In this document: positions 9,773 to 18,021 of the stretch, piece after piece
How the letters are laid out: each line of letters begins with the position of its first letter
How positions within the stretch are numbered: the stretch's first letter is position 1
Assembly (NCBI RefSeq): GCF_016907295.1
Contig: NZ_JAFBBR010000001.1
Location: 2,418,001 to 2,482,000, forward strand
Length of the DNA: 64,000 nt
Direction of reading: 5' to 3'
Origin: Microbacterium dextranolyticum
GTDB lineage: Bacteria; Actinomycetota; Actinomycetes; Actinomycetales; Microbacteriaceae
Notes under the pieces: generated by a model
Told to the model about the DNA's origin: nothing
Databases searched by the model: none
Seen by the model: only the letters and a program-made list of their open reading frames with translations
Made by a program: the position numbers and the translations under genes

Positions 9773-10014
9773 GCACGCTGGCCGACACTCCCGACGCGCC
9801 GTCGAGTGAGGATGCCGCGCGCACGGTGAGCGCCGAGGTGCTCCGCGGCGACCCGACGCCGGAAGAGCTCGCAGCCGTCGTCTCGGTCGTGCGCGAGGCG
9901 TACCTTCGCGAGGCCGCAGAAGCGCTCGCGGAGCCCGAGCCGCGCCCCTCGGCGTGGCAGATCTCGGCTCGCGGACTGCGCGAGCCGCTGAACCGCGACC
10001 TCGGCTGGCGCTGA
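9769..10014 (+). CDS. accE: acyl-CoA carboxylase epsilon subunit
   Basis: A small 81-residue protein whose GTG overlaps the accD stop (GTGA), so it is translationally coupled. It has the epsilon-chain signature: [19 protein letters not shown] in the middle and a short conserved tail ending in [16 protein letters not shown]. In actinobacterial acyl-CoA carboxylases this peptide binds the beta hexamer and raises activity; it has no catalysis of its own. The coupling to accD supports equimolar synthesis. Confidence 0.9.
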   Translation: MSTLADTPDAPSSEDAARTVSAEVLRGDPTPEELAAVVSVVREAYLREAAEALAEPEPRPSAWQISARGLREPLNRDLGWR

Positions 10015-10021
10015 CCCGGGC

Positions 10022-10041
10022 GGCGCCGGAACCCCGGCGCC
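10022..10041. terminator. hairpin between convergent accE and lacI
   Basis: An 8-bp perfect stem GGCGCCGG/CCGGCGCC with a 4-nt loop lies just after accE. A second short hairpin, GCGGGC/GCCCGC, follows at 10051-10065. There is no T-tract, so termination is inferred from position between convergent genes. Confidence 0.5.
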
Positions 10042-10085
10042 GGCGACACAGCGGGCCTCGCCCGCTCGAGGCATCCGCGGCGCCG

Positions 10086-11138
10086 TCAGGCCGGATCGGC
10101 CGCGAGGCGCTCCCCCGACCCGCGCTCGATCAGGCGCATCGGCAGCGTCGTCTGCGTCGGGCGCTCCTCGCGGTCACCCATCCGCGCCAGCGCGCGTCGC
10201 GCCGCCACCTCCCCCATATGCGCGGCATCGCCGGCGACGACGCTGATGCCGACGACGTCGGACCATTCGAAATCGTCGAAGCCGAGCAGCGCGGGCCGGC
10301 GGCCGGGATCGAGGCGGCGCGACTGCGCGGCGACGCCGAGAGTGATGCGATTGTTCCCCGCCACGATCGCCGTCGGCGGCTCATCCAGGGCGAGCAGTTC
10401 GGCGGTGCAGGCCGCCGCGTCATCGGGGCCGTGCACACCCATCCGCACGACGAGCGATGACGCGCCGCCGTCGCCCGCGCCCCCCGCGGCCTCGGAATCG
10501 GTGCGCAGGCGTTCGGTGATGCCCTCCAGGCGCCCGCGCGAGGTCGGCAGCCAGTCGTAGTCTCCGAGGAATGCGATCCGGCGATGCCCGCGGGCGAGCA
10601 GATGCTCTGCGGCGGCTCGTCCGCCGTCGACGTCGCCGAAGACGACCGAATCGGCCTCGATGCCGACGGCCGGCCGGTCCACGAACACGACGGGGATGCC
10701 TCGTGAGATCAAGGCCGCGTACGGGGTGTGGTCTCGCAGGGATGACGCGACGATGATCGCCCGAGCCTGGGCCGAGGCGAACGCCGACGCGAGCGACCAT
10801 TCCTGCTCCGGCGACTCGGCCGAGCTGGCGACCGACAGACGCATCCCGCTCTCGCGCAGCGCACCTTCGATGCCGACGGCGAGGACGGTGTAGAACGGGT
10901 TCGACAGATCGCCGGTGATGAGTCCGACCGTGTCGGAGCGCTGTCCGCTGGCGAGCAGGGTCGCTGCGGCGTTGCGCTCGTACCCCAGTTCCGCCGCCGC
11001 CTCGAGCACACGCTGCCGCGTGTGCTCGGTGACGTAGGGCTCCGCGTTGAGCGCACGCGAGGCGGTCTTGAGGCTCACCTCGGCGCGCCGGGCGACGTCG
11101 GCGAGGGTCACCCGCGCGCGGGACTCGCTCGGATTCAT
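10086..11138 (-). CDS. LacI-family transcriptional regulator of the GH92 island
   Basis: A 350-residue LacI/GalR repressor. The N-terminal headpiece is VTLADVARRAEVSLKTASRALN, with the hinge helix near YERNAAATLLASGQR. It is followed by a periplasmic-binding-protein-like sugar domain (VGLITGDLSNPFYTVLAVG; HRRIAFLGDYDWLPTSRGRLEG; LLGFDDFEWSD). The ATG at 11138 is preceded by AGGAGG, so the long upstream frame is discarded. It is divergent from the first GH92 gene, with the palindrome GACAGCGCTGTC between them; the same palindrome lies before the second GH92 gene. Inference: it represses itself and the mannosidase genes and is released by a mannose-derived sugar. The inducer is not visible. Confidence 0.92.
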   Translation of the reverse strand: MNPSESRARVTLADVARRAEVSLKTASRALNAEPYVTEHTRQRVLEAAAELGYERNAAATLLASGQRSDTVGLITGDLSNPFYTVLAVGIEGALRESGMRLSVASSAESPEQEWSLASAFASAQARAIIVASSLRDHTPYAALISRGIPVVFVDRPAVGIEADSVVFGDVDGGRAAAEHLLARGHRRIAFLGDYDWLPTSRGRLEGITERLRTDSEAAGGAGDGGASSLVVRMGVHGPDDAAACTAELLALDEPPTAIVAGNNRITLGVAAQSRRLDPGRRPALLGFDDFEWSDVVGISVVAGDAAHMGEVAARRALARMGDREERPTQTTLPMRLIERGSGERLAADPA

Positions 11139-11220
11139 CGATCCTCCTGGGGTGTATTTCATGTGCGAATCCGATGCTTCCAGATCAGGCGATGTGCGTG
11201 CTAGGGTCGCCGAAGGTTTA

Positions 11221-11234
11221 TGACAGCGCTGTCT
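11221..11234. promoter_or_regulatory. LacI operator O1 (GACAGCGCTGTC) upstream of first GH92 gene
   Basis: A perfect 12-bp palindrome at 11222-11233, within TGACAGCGCTGTCT. Its central CG step is typical of LacI-family sites. It lies 14 bp after a TAGGGT -10-like box (11202-11207) and about 87 bp before the GH92 ATG, so a bound repressor would block initiation. It is shared with the divergent lacI gene. Confidence 0.8.
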
Positions 11235-11320
11235 ACAGCTCGACACAGCGTACCTGTCGCAGAACCGTCCCCTGCCACATCCGCGGCACGCCCCGTGCCC
11301 CGCACGCTCCAGGAGCATCG

Positions 11321-14300
11321 ATGACACAGCTGTCCTCACCCGACCTGCACCGAAGGGCCCCGCGCCGCCGGGGCCGTCTCGCAGTGTCGGTCCTCGCGAT
11401 CGCCACGACCGTGCTCGCCCTCGCCGTGCCGGCCGCGGCGTCCGCCGCGTCCGACGATGTGAACCTCCGTGACGCGGTGACCACGGTGACCGGCAGCGGG
11501 CCGAACCCGTCCGGCGAGGGCCCGCAGAACGCTCTCGACGGCGACGCGGGCACCAAGTGGCTGTCGCAGTTCCGGCCGTCCGCCCAGAACCCCGGATGGC
11601 TGCAGTACGACCTCGGCGAGGCGGCGTCGGTGACGTCCTACTCCCTGACGGCGGCCAACGACTCATCCGACCGCGACCCCCGCGACTTCCAGGTGCAGGG
11701 CTCCGTCGACGGCAGCACGTGGACGACGATCGACAGCCGGTCGGATGTCTCGCTCGGCGGCCGCGGCGAGCGCAGCACGTTCGCTCTCGACGCGCCCTCG
11801 ACCGCGTTCACGCACGTCCGCCTCTCCATCACCGCGAACCACGGCGCCGACGGCCTGCAGCTGGCCGACTGGCAGATCTTCCGGCCGGCAACGCCTCCCG
11901 CGGCGACGTCGTTCCGCACTTCGTTCGAACCCGGTGACGCGGCGCCCGCACCGGCTCCGGTCGGGGACGCGGTGAACGTCACGGGCGACGCGTTCGCCCC
12001 CGGCAGCGTCCTGCCGCTCGTGACCGCGGTGACCGCCAGCGGCGAGAACCCGCAGAACGAGCTCGCGGCGCGTCTGGCCGACGGGAACGCGGCCACGAAG
12101 TGGCTGACGTTCCAGACGAAGGCGTGGGCGCAGTACCAGCTCAGCAGCGCGGCATCCATCCGCACGTACACGCTGACCTCCGCCAACGACGAGCCGGGCC
12201 GCGACCCCAAGGACTTCCGCCTGCTCGGATCCACCGACGGCCAGAACTGGACGACCCTCGACACGCGCACGGGCGTCGCCTTCAGCGGACGGCAGACGAC
12301 GAACACCTACAGCCTCGACGCGGCGACCGCGCCGTACTCCTTCTTCCGGCTGGACGTCACCGCCAACAACGGATCGGGCAACATCATCCAGCTCGCCGAC
12401 TGGGATCTGCTCGACCCCGACGCCCCCGCGACGGCATCCCCGCTCGCACTCGCCATCGGCGCCGGCCCGACCGACTCCGACACCGCCAAGACCGGCGTCG
12501 GCTTCACCGGTGTGGCTGCGCTCCACTACACCGGCCGGCACCTCGACGCCGGTGCCGCCCAGTCGACCTCGACCCTGTTCTCGGGCGTCAACGTGCGGGT
12601 CGCCGCCGGCACGCAGCTGGCCTACAAGATCTTCCCCGTGCTCGACGCGGGCCAGTCCTACGCCGCCACGTTCGCCGCGGTCGATCTGACCTTCTCGGAC
12701 GGGACGGTGCTCTCCGCGACCGACGCGACGAACGTCTACGGGTACGGCGTCTCGGCGAGCGCCCAGGGCACCTCGAACACCCTGTGGCCGAACCAGTGGA
12801 ACTCGGTCACGATCGATCTGTCGGCGTTCACCGGCAAGACCGTCGACAGCGTGCGCTTCGTCTACGACAACCCCGGCACGGGCGACCAGCGCATCGCCGA
12901 GCCCGGTGCCGGCACTGTCGTGAACGGCTGGATCGACGACATCTCCGTCGCCCCGGCCGCCGCTCGTGACGCCTCCGACGGGCTCGTGTCGTACGTCGAC
13001 ACCCGCCGCGGCACGAACTCCACCGGTGGCTTCTCGCGCGGCAACAACCTGCCGGCCGCGGCCTGGCCCAACGGCTTCAACTTCATCACCCCGATGACCA
13101 ACGCCGACAACGTGGGAACGCTCTACCACTACCAGCGCTCCAACGACGCGCTGAACCGTCCGTCGCTGAACGGCATCGGCTTCTCGCACCAGCCGAGCAT
13201 CTGGATGGGCGACCGCAACCAGCTCGCCGTGATGCCCGCTGTGGGAGACAACCCCAGCTCCGACCTCAACGGACGGCGTCTGACCTTCTCGCACGCCAAC
13301 GAGATCGCACGACCCGACCTCTACCAGGTCACGTTCGACAACGGCACCACCACGGCCGTCACCCCCACGGACCACGGCGCGGTCTACCGCTTCTCGTTCA
13401 CGGGCGACTCGTCGTCGGTGCTCATCGACCAGCTGGTGTCCTCCTCCGCCCTCAGCGTCAACGGCTCGGTCGTCTCGGGCTGGGTCGACGGCGGATCGGG
13501 CTACCCGGGCCGTACGCGGATGTTCGTGTACGGCGAGTTCGACCGGAGCCCGCGCGCTTTCGGTGCGACGACGCAGGGCAACCGCAACGACTCGGCCCGC
13601 TACGCGGCCTTCGACACGTCGTCCGAGAAGACGGTCGAGCTGCGCATCGCGTCGTCGTTCATCTCGCAGGACCAGGCCGCACACAACTTCGCCCTCGAGC
13701 TCGAGGGCGTGGGCTTCGACCAGGCACGCACCGCGGTGAAGGATGCCTGGAACGACCGCCTCTCGGTGATCACCGATGTGCAGGGCGCGAGCGATCCGCA
13801 GCTGGAGACGCTGTACTCGAGCCTGTACCGCCTGAACCTCTACCCGAACTCGCAGTTCGAGAACACCGGCACCGCGGCATCCCCCGCCTACCGGTACGCC
13901 AGCCCGACCCTGCCGACACAGGGCGATGCAACCGCGACCACGACGAACGCGCAGGTCAAGGACGGCAAGATCTACGTCAACAACGGATTCTGGGACACCT
14001 ACCGCACGGCGTGGCCGCTGTACTCGCTGCTGTACCCGGCCCAGACCGAGGAACTCGTGAACGGGTTCGTCGAGCAGTACCGCAACGGCGGCTGGATCGC
14101 CCGCTGGTCCTCCCCCGGCTACGCAGACCTCATGACCGGAACCAGCTCGGACGTCTCGTTCGCCGAGGCCTACGCCGCCGGCGCGATCGACACGCCGCTG
14201 GCCCTCGAGGCCTTCGACGCCGCCGTGAAGAATGCCACCGTCCTCCCGGACTCCAACGCGGTCGGCCGGAAGGGTCTCGACACCTCGATCTTCCTCGGGT

Positions 14301-17300
14301 TCACCCCCGAGACGACGCACGAGAGCGCGTCGTGGGGTCTGGAGGGTTTCATCAACGACTACGGCATCGCGACGATGGCCGGAAAACTCGCCGTCGACCC
14401 GAACACCCCCGAAGAGCGCCGCGCGGACCTTCGCGAGCAGCAGGCGTACTTCTCGGCGAGGTCGGAGCACTTCGTCGAGATGTTCAACCCGTCCGCAGGA
14501 ACGTTCACGGCCCGCAACGCCGATGGCTCGTGGCCGGTCGGAGCAGACTTCGACAAGAAGGCCTGGGGCGGCGCGTTCACCGAAGCCAGCGCCTGGACCT
14601 TCGGTTACCACGCACCGCAGGACATCGCCGGACTCGCCTCGCTGTACGGCGGGCGCGAAGGCCTCGTCGACAACCTGCACCAGTTCCTGACCGAGCGCGA
14701 GAAGGCCGACCACTCCGGCATCCACGAGGCGCGCGAGGCGCGCGACGTGCGCCTGGGCATGCTGGGCTTCTCGAACCAGGTCGCGCACCACATCCCCTAC
14801 GTGCTCGCTGAAGCCGGCGACCCGTCGGCGGCGCAAGACCTCATCCGTGACATCGAGAACCGCATGTTCATCGGCTCCGACATCGGCCAGGGCTACCCCG
14901 GCGACGAGGACAACGGCGAGATGAGCGCGTGGTACGTGTTCTCGGCCCTCGGTCTCTACCCCCTGCAGGTCGGCTCGGGCGACTACACGATCGGCACCCC
15001 GCTGTTCGACAGCGCGACCGTGCACCTCGGCGACAAGCGCCTCACCGTCACCGCCCCCGGGGCGTCGTCCGGCAAGAAGTACGTCGCCGGCGTCACCCTC
15101 AACGGGGCATCGATCGACACGACCACCTTCGACGGCAGCGCACTGCGCGGCGGCGGATCCCTCGCGTTCACGATGAGCTCGGAGCCCAGCACGTGGGGCG
15201 CGAAGGACCTCACCGCACCCGTGTCGACGCCGACCACCCTGGTCGATGCGACGAAGGCGGGCTTCGGCTCGCTGACCGCGGCGGACGGCACGCCGGTCGG
15301 CGCCCTGACGGATGACAACATGCGTTCGTCGGTGACCTTCCCCTCGGGATCGGCCGACCTCACGTGGACCTCGGCCAGCGGTCCGGTCAGCGTGGGCAGC
15401 TACACGCTCACCTCGACCACGACGCAGAATCAGCCCGTCTCGTGGACTCTGTCCGGGTCGACCGACGGCACGACCTGGAGCGAGCTCGACAGCCGCACCG
15501 GCCAGTCGTTCGCGTGGGGCAACCAGACGAGGCCGTTCGCCGCGTCTGCGACGGGAGCGTTCACGCAGTACCGGCTGCAGGTGCATTCCGCCGCCGGTGT
15601 CGCGCTCGCCCTCGACGAGATCGAGCTGTTCGCGACGGCGGCCGGCACCTCGGGCCTGTCGGTCACGGCACGCCCCGACCAGTCGGTTCGCGTCGGCACC
15701 TCGTTCACCGGCACCCTCGCCACGATCGTCGGTCAGGAGACCTCGGACGCGGGCTACCGCGTGAGCGTCGACTACGGCGACGGCACACCGGCCGAAACCG
15801 CGGCCCTCGCGGACAACGGTCTGGGCGGCTACTCGGTGACCGCTCCGCACACGTTCGCCGACCCGGGCGTCTACACGGCGGTGATCTCGGTGCGCGACTC
15901 GACGGGTGCCGTCGCCAGCGCTCAGGCACGTGTCGAGGCGACGCTGGACGACTCCTTCACCGGAGCGCTCAACGCGCTGTGCATCGGCGATCTGAACCTC
16001 ACGGCCGCGAACTGCGACGGGCAGGGCAGCGGATACGACCGCGCCAAGCTGGCCGCCTCGGGCTTCGCGCAGAACACGACGCTCACCGTCCCCGGTTCGA
16101 CACTCACGTACGAGCTTCCGACCGTGGCAGCCGGCGCGCCGGACAACGTGACGGGTGAGGGCCAGACCTTCCACCTCGACCTCGGGACGGGGGCGCGTCA
16201 GATCTCCGTGATCGGCGCGGCCACCGAGAGCGGGCGCGAGATCTCGGCGACCCTCACCTTCAGCGACGGGTCGACCCAGACGCTGCCCATCGGCTTCGGC
16301 GACTGGGTGGGGGCATCCGGCTCACCGGCCTACGGGAACAGCGTGGTGGCCGTCTCGGCCGGGCGCCTCGTCGGTACGCAGGCGGAGGGCAGCGTCAAGA
16401 ACGCGGGCATCTTCGCGACCGCACCGGTGGCCCTGCAGAAGGATGCCTCCGGCACGCCCAAGACCGTGGTCTCGCTCACCCTCCCGCAGGAGCCGGGCAC
16501 GCTGCGCGAGAAGGGTCGTGCGCACATCTTCGCGATCGCCTCGGACGGAGACCGCTCGCAGCTCACCCCGCTGCGCGTGACCGAGGCAGCCGTCGCCGAC
16601 CAGGTGCCCGGCACCGCGTTCGAGGCCGCGCTCGCCACGGTCACGGGCGGATCGGCGACCGCGACGAAGGCCGTCGTGAACTGGGGCGACGGCTCGCCGG
16701 TCGACCGGGTGACGATCGATGGCGGCACGGTGAAGGGCGGCCACACGTATGCGGCTGCCGGCACGTACCGTGTCGCGGTCACGGCCACCGACGGTGTCCG
16801 ATCGGCGACCGCGACGGCCTCGATCGCCGTGGCCGCACCCCCCGTCTACACCCCCTCTCTGACGATCCCGACGGGAACGGTGCGCCCCGGCGCCACCGTC
16901 GCCCTGACGGGCACGGGCTTCGCGCCGACGGAGAAGGTCGACCTGGCGCTCGGCGGGGCGACCCCCGTCGAGGTCACGACGGACGGCAACGGCGCGTTCA
17001 GCGCGTCGCTGACGATCCCGGGCGATGCCGTCGACGGCACCTACCCGATCACGGCGGTGGGCAAGACCTCGCGCGCCGAGGCATCGGGACGGGTGATCGT
17101 CGCAGCCGCGCCGGTGGCCCAGGCCACCACGGTGACCCTGGCCCCGGGGCCGGATGCGGTGGTGGGCGCGCCGCTCACCCTCACGGCAACGCTGTCGCCG
17201 GCGGCCGCCGCCGGGCAGGTCGTCTTCCGCGAGGGCGACGCGGTCGTCGGGTCGGCGAGTGTGTCGGGAGGGGTCGCCCACGCCGAGGTGGTCCCCACGA

Positions 17301-17848
17301 CCGCCGGCGAGCACGCCTACGTCGCGGTGTTCACACCGGATGACCCGACGCTGTTCACCGGGTCGCAGTCCGAGACCCTGACCGTGGCGGTCGCTGCGGC
17401 ACCGACGACGGGGGCACCTCAGCTGACGCTCTCGAGTGCATCGGTGGTGCAGGGCGGTTCCGTGACGGTGACCGTGGTCGGGCTCACGGCCGGCGAGCGG
17501 GTGCGGTTCGAGCTGCACTCCGACCCGATCGTGCTGGGCTCCGCCGTGGCCGACGCACAGGGCACCGTTCGGGCATCCGTGACCATCCCGCGAAGCGCGC
17601 CGACGGGCACGCACACCGTGGTGGCCGTCGCCGCGACCTCGCCCCAGTCGAGCGCCGCGCTGACGGTGACGGCGGCGGATTCCGGCAACCACGCCGGCAC
17701 CGGCCCGCTCGGAAGCACGGGAGGGACCATCCCGATCGGACTGATCGTCGCCGCGATCGTCCTGCTCGCCTGCGGAGTCGCACTGACGGTGGTGCGCCGC
17801 CGACGCGGGCACCGCGCGGCGAACGCGGCGTCCGGTCGGGAGAGCTGA
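11321..17848 (+). CDS. giant secreted GH92 alpha-mannosidase with discoidin, PKD and Ig-like modules, LGSTG anchor
   Basis: 2175 residues, predicted exported and wall-anchored. The ATG at 11321 follows AGGAG and gives a signal peptide ending about PAAASAASDD. Domains in order: two F5/8 type C (discoidin) modules (~45-190, ~213-355), a beta-sandwich (~360-545), GH92 (~553-1290), a third discoidin module (~1300-1445), a PKD domain (VDYGDGTPAE), a jelly-roll module shared with the neighbours (~1545-1750), a second PKD (VNWGDGSPVD), and two or three Ig-like repeats. The tail is LGSTG, one transmembrane helix and an Arg-rich end. GH92 enzymes are Ca-dependent exo-alpha-mannosidases. The family regions are present (TEASAWTF around E1088; GDEDNGEMSAWY around 1194-1205), but the second has E-D where the neighbours have D-D, so its linkage specificity may differ. 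The sugar-binding modules suggest attack on fungal or plant mannan or N-glycans (inference). Confidence 0.9.
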   Translation: MTQLSSPDLHRRAPRRRGRLAVSVLAIATTVLALAVPAAASAASDDVNLRDAVTTVTGSGPNPSGEGPQNALDGDAGTKWLSQFRPSAQNPGWLQYDLGEAASVTSYSLTAANDSSDRDPRDFQVQGSVDGSTWTTIDSRSDVSLGGRGERSTFALDAPSTAFTHVRLSITANHGADGLQLADWQIFRPATPPAATSFRTSFEPGDAAPAPAPVGDAVNVTGDAFAPGSVLPLVTAVTASGENPQNELAARLADGNAATKWLTFQTKAWAQYQLSSAASIRTYTLTSANDEPGRDPKDFRLLGSTDGQNWTTLDTRTGVAFSGRQTTNTYSLDAATAPYSFFRLDVTANNGSGNIIQLADWDLLDPDAPATASPLALAIGAGPTDSDTAKTGVGFTGVAALHYTGRHLDAGAAQSTSTLFSGVNVRVAAGTQLAYKIFPVLDAGQSYAATFAAVDLTFSDGTVLSATDATNVYGYGVSASAQGTSNTLWPNQWNSVTIDLSAFTGKTVDSVRFVYDNPGTGDQRIAEPGAGTVVNGWIDDISVAPAAARDASDGLVSYVDTRRGTNSTGGFSRGNNLPAAAWPNGFNFITPMTNADNVGTLYHYQRSNDALNRPSLNGIGFSHQPSIWMGDRNQLAVMPAVGDNPSSDLNGRRLTFSHANEIARPDLYQVTFDNGTTTAVTPTDHGAVYRFSFTGDSSSVLIDQLVSSSALSVNGSVVSGWVDGGSGYPGRTRMFVYGEFDRSPRAFGATTQGNRNDSARYAAFDTSSEKTVELRIASSFISQDQAAHNFALELEGVGFDQARTAVKDAWNDRLSVITDVQGASDPQLETLYSSLYRLNLYPNSQFENTGTAASPAYRYASPTLPTQGDATATTTNAQVKDGKIYVNNGFWDTYRTAWPLYSLLYPAQTEELVNGFVEQYRNGGWIARWSSPGYADLMTGTSSDVSFAEAYAAGAIDTPLALEAFDAAVKNATVLPDSNAVGRKGLDTSIFLGFTPETTHESASWGLEGFINDYGIATMAGKLAVDPNTPEERRADLREQQAYFSARSEHFVEMFNPSAGTFTARNADGSWPVGADFDKKAWGGAFTEASAWTFGYHAPQDIAGLASLYGGREGLVDNLHQFLTEREKADHSGIHEAREARDVRLGMLGFSNQVAHHIPYVLAEAGDPSAAQDLIRDIENRMFIGSDIGQGYPGDEDNGEMSAWYVFSALGLYPLQVGSGDYTIGTPLFDSATVHLGDKRLTVTAPGASSGKKYVAGVTLNGASIDTTTFDGSALRGGGSLAFTMSSEPSTWGAKDLTAPVSTPTTLVDATKAGFGSLTAADGTPVGALTDDNMRSSVTFPSGSADLTWTSASGPVSVGSYTLTSTTTQNQPVSWTLSGSTDGTTWSELDSRTGQSFAWGNQTRPFAASATGAFTQYRLQVHSAAGVALALDEIELFATAAGTSGLSVTARPDQSVRVGTSFTGTLATIVGQETSDAGYRVSVDYGDGTPAETAALADNGLGGYSVTAPHTFADPGVYTAVISVRDSTGAVASAQARVEATLDDSFTGALNALCIGDLNLTAANCDGQGSGYDRAKLAASGFAQNTTLTVPGSTLTYELPTVAAGAPDNVTGEGQTFHLDLGTGARQISVIGAATESGREISATLTFSDGSTQTLPIGFGDWVGASGSPAYGNSVVAVSAGRLVGTQAEGSVKNAGIFATAPVALQKDASGTPKTVVSLTLPQEPGTLREKGRAHIFAIASDGDRSQLTPLRVTEAAVADQVPGTAFEAALATVTGGSATATKAVVNWGDGSPVDRVTIDGGTVKGGHTYAAAGTYRVAVTATDGVRSATATASIAVAAPPVYTPSLTIPTGTVRPGATVALTGTGFAPTEKVDLALGGATPVEVTTDGNGAFSASLTIPGDAVDGTYPITAVGKTSRAEASGRVIVAAAPVAQATTVTLAPGPDAVVGAPLTLTATLSPAAAAGQVVFREGDAVVGSASVSGGVAHAEVVPTTAGEHAYVAVFTPDDPTLFTGSQSETLTVAVAAAPTTGAPQLTLSSASVVQGGSVTVTVVGLTAGERVRFELHSDPIVLGSAVADAQGTVRASVTIPRSAPTGTHTVVAVAATSPQSSAALTVTAADSGNHAGTGPLGSTGGTIPIGLIVAAIVLLACGVALTVVRRRRGHRAANAASGRES

Positions 17849-17862
17849 CCCCGGCTCCCCAC

Positions 17863-17895
17863 GGGGGTGCGAGGCGACCCAGGCCTCGCACCCCC
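17863..17895 (+). terminator. intrinsic-type terminator after first GH92 gene
   Basis: A 13-bp perfect stem (GGGGGTGCGAGGC with its complement at 17883-17895), a 7-nt loop, then CTTCC. It lies 15 bp after the stop codon, separating the first GH92 unit from the promoter and operator of the second. Confidence 0.8.
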
Positions 17896-17931
17896 TTCCG
17901 CGACGTCGCCTTCCCGGTGACCGTCGAGGGT

Positions 17932-17945
17932 TGACAGCGCTGTCA
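17932..17945. promoter_or_regulatory. LacI operator O2 (TGACAGCGCTGTCA) and promoter of second/third GH92 genes
   Basis: A perfect 14-bp palindrome that contains the same 12-bp core as the site at 11222. It overlaps TTGACA (17931-17936), which could serve as -35 with CATCGT (17954-17959) as -10 after 17 bp. Alternatively TAGTCT (17946-17951) directly after the operator is the -10. Either way a bound repressor would occlude the promoter. The GTG of the second GH92 gene is 76 bp downstream. Confidence 0.82.
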
Positions 17946-18021
17946 TAGTCTGTCATCGTCGATCTCACGTGTCGTCGTCGCCGACGATCCGAACCACTAC
18001 ATACGCACGAAGAGGTGTCCT

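Noticed and set aside
11663..16174. 1503-codon open frame on the minus strand inside the first GH92 gene
   Set aside because: It is the antisense shadow of a very GC-rich gene: Arg/Gly/Val-rich translation, no domain, no ribosome site.
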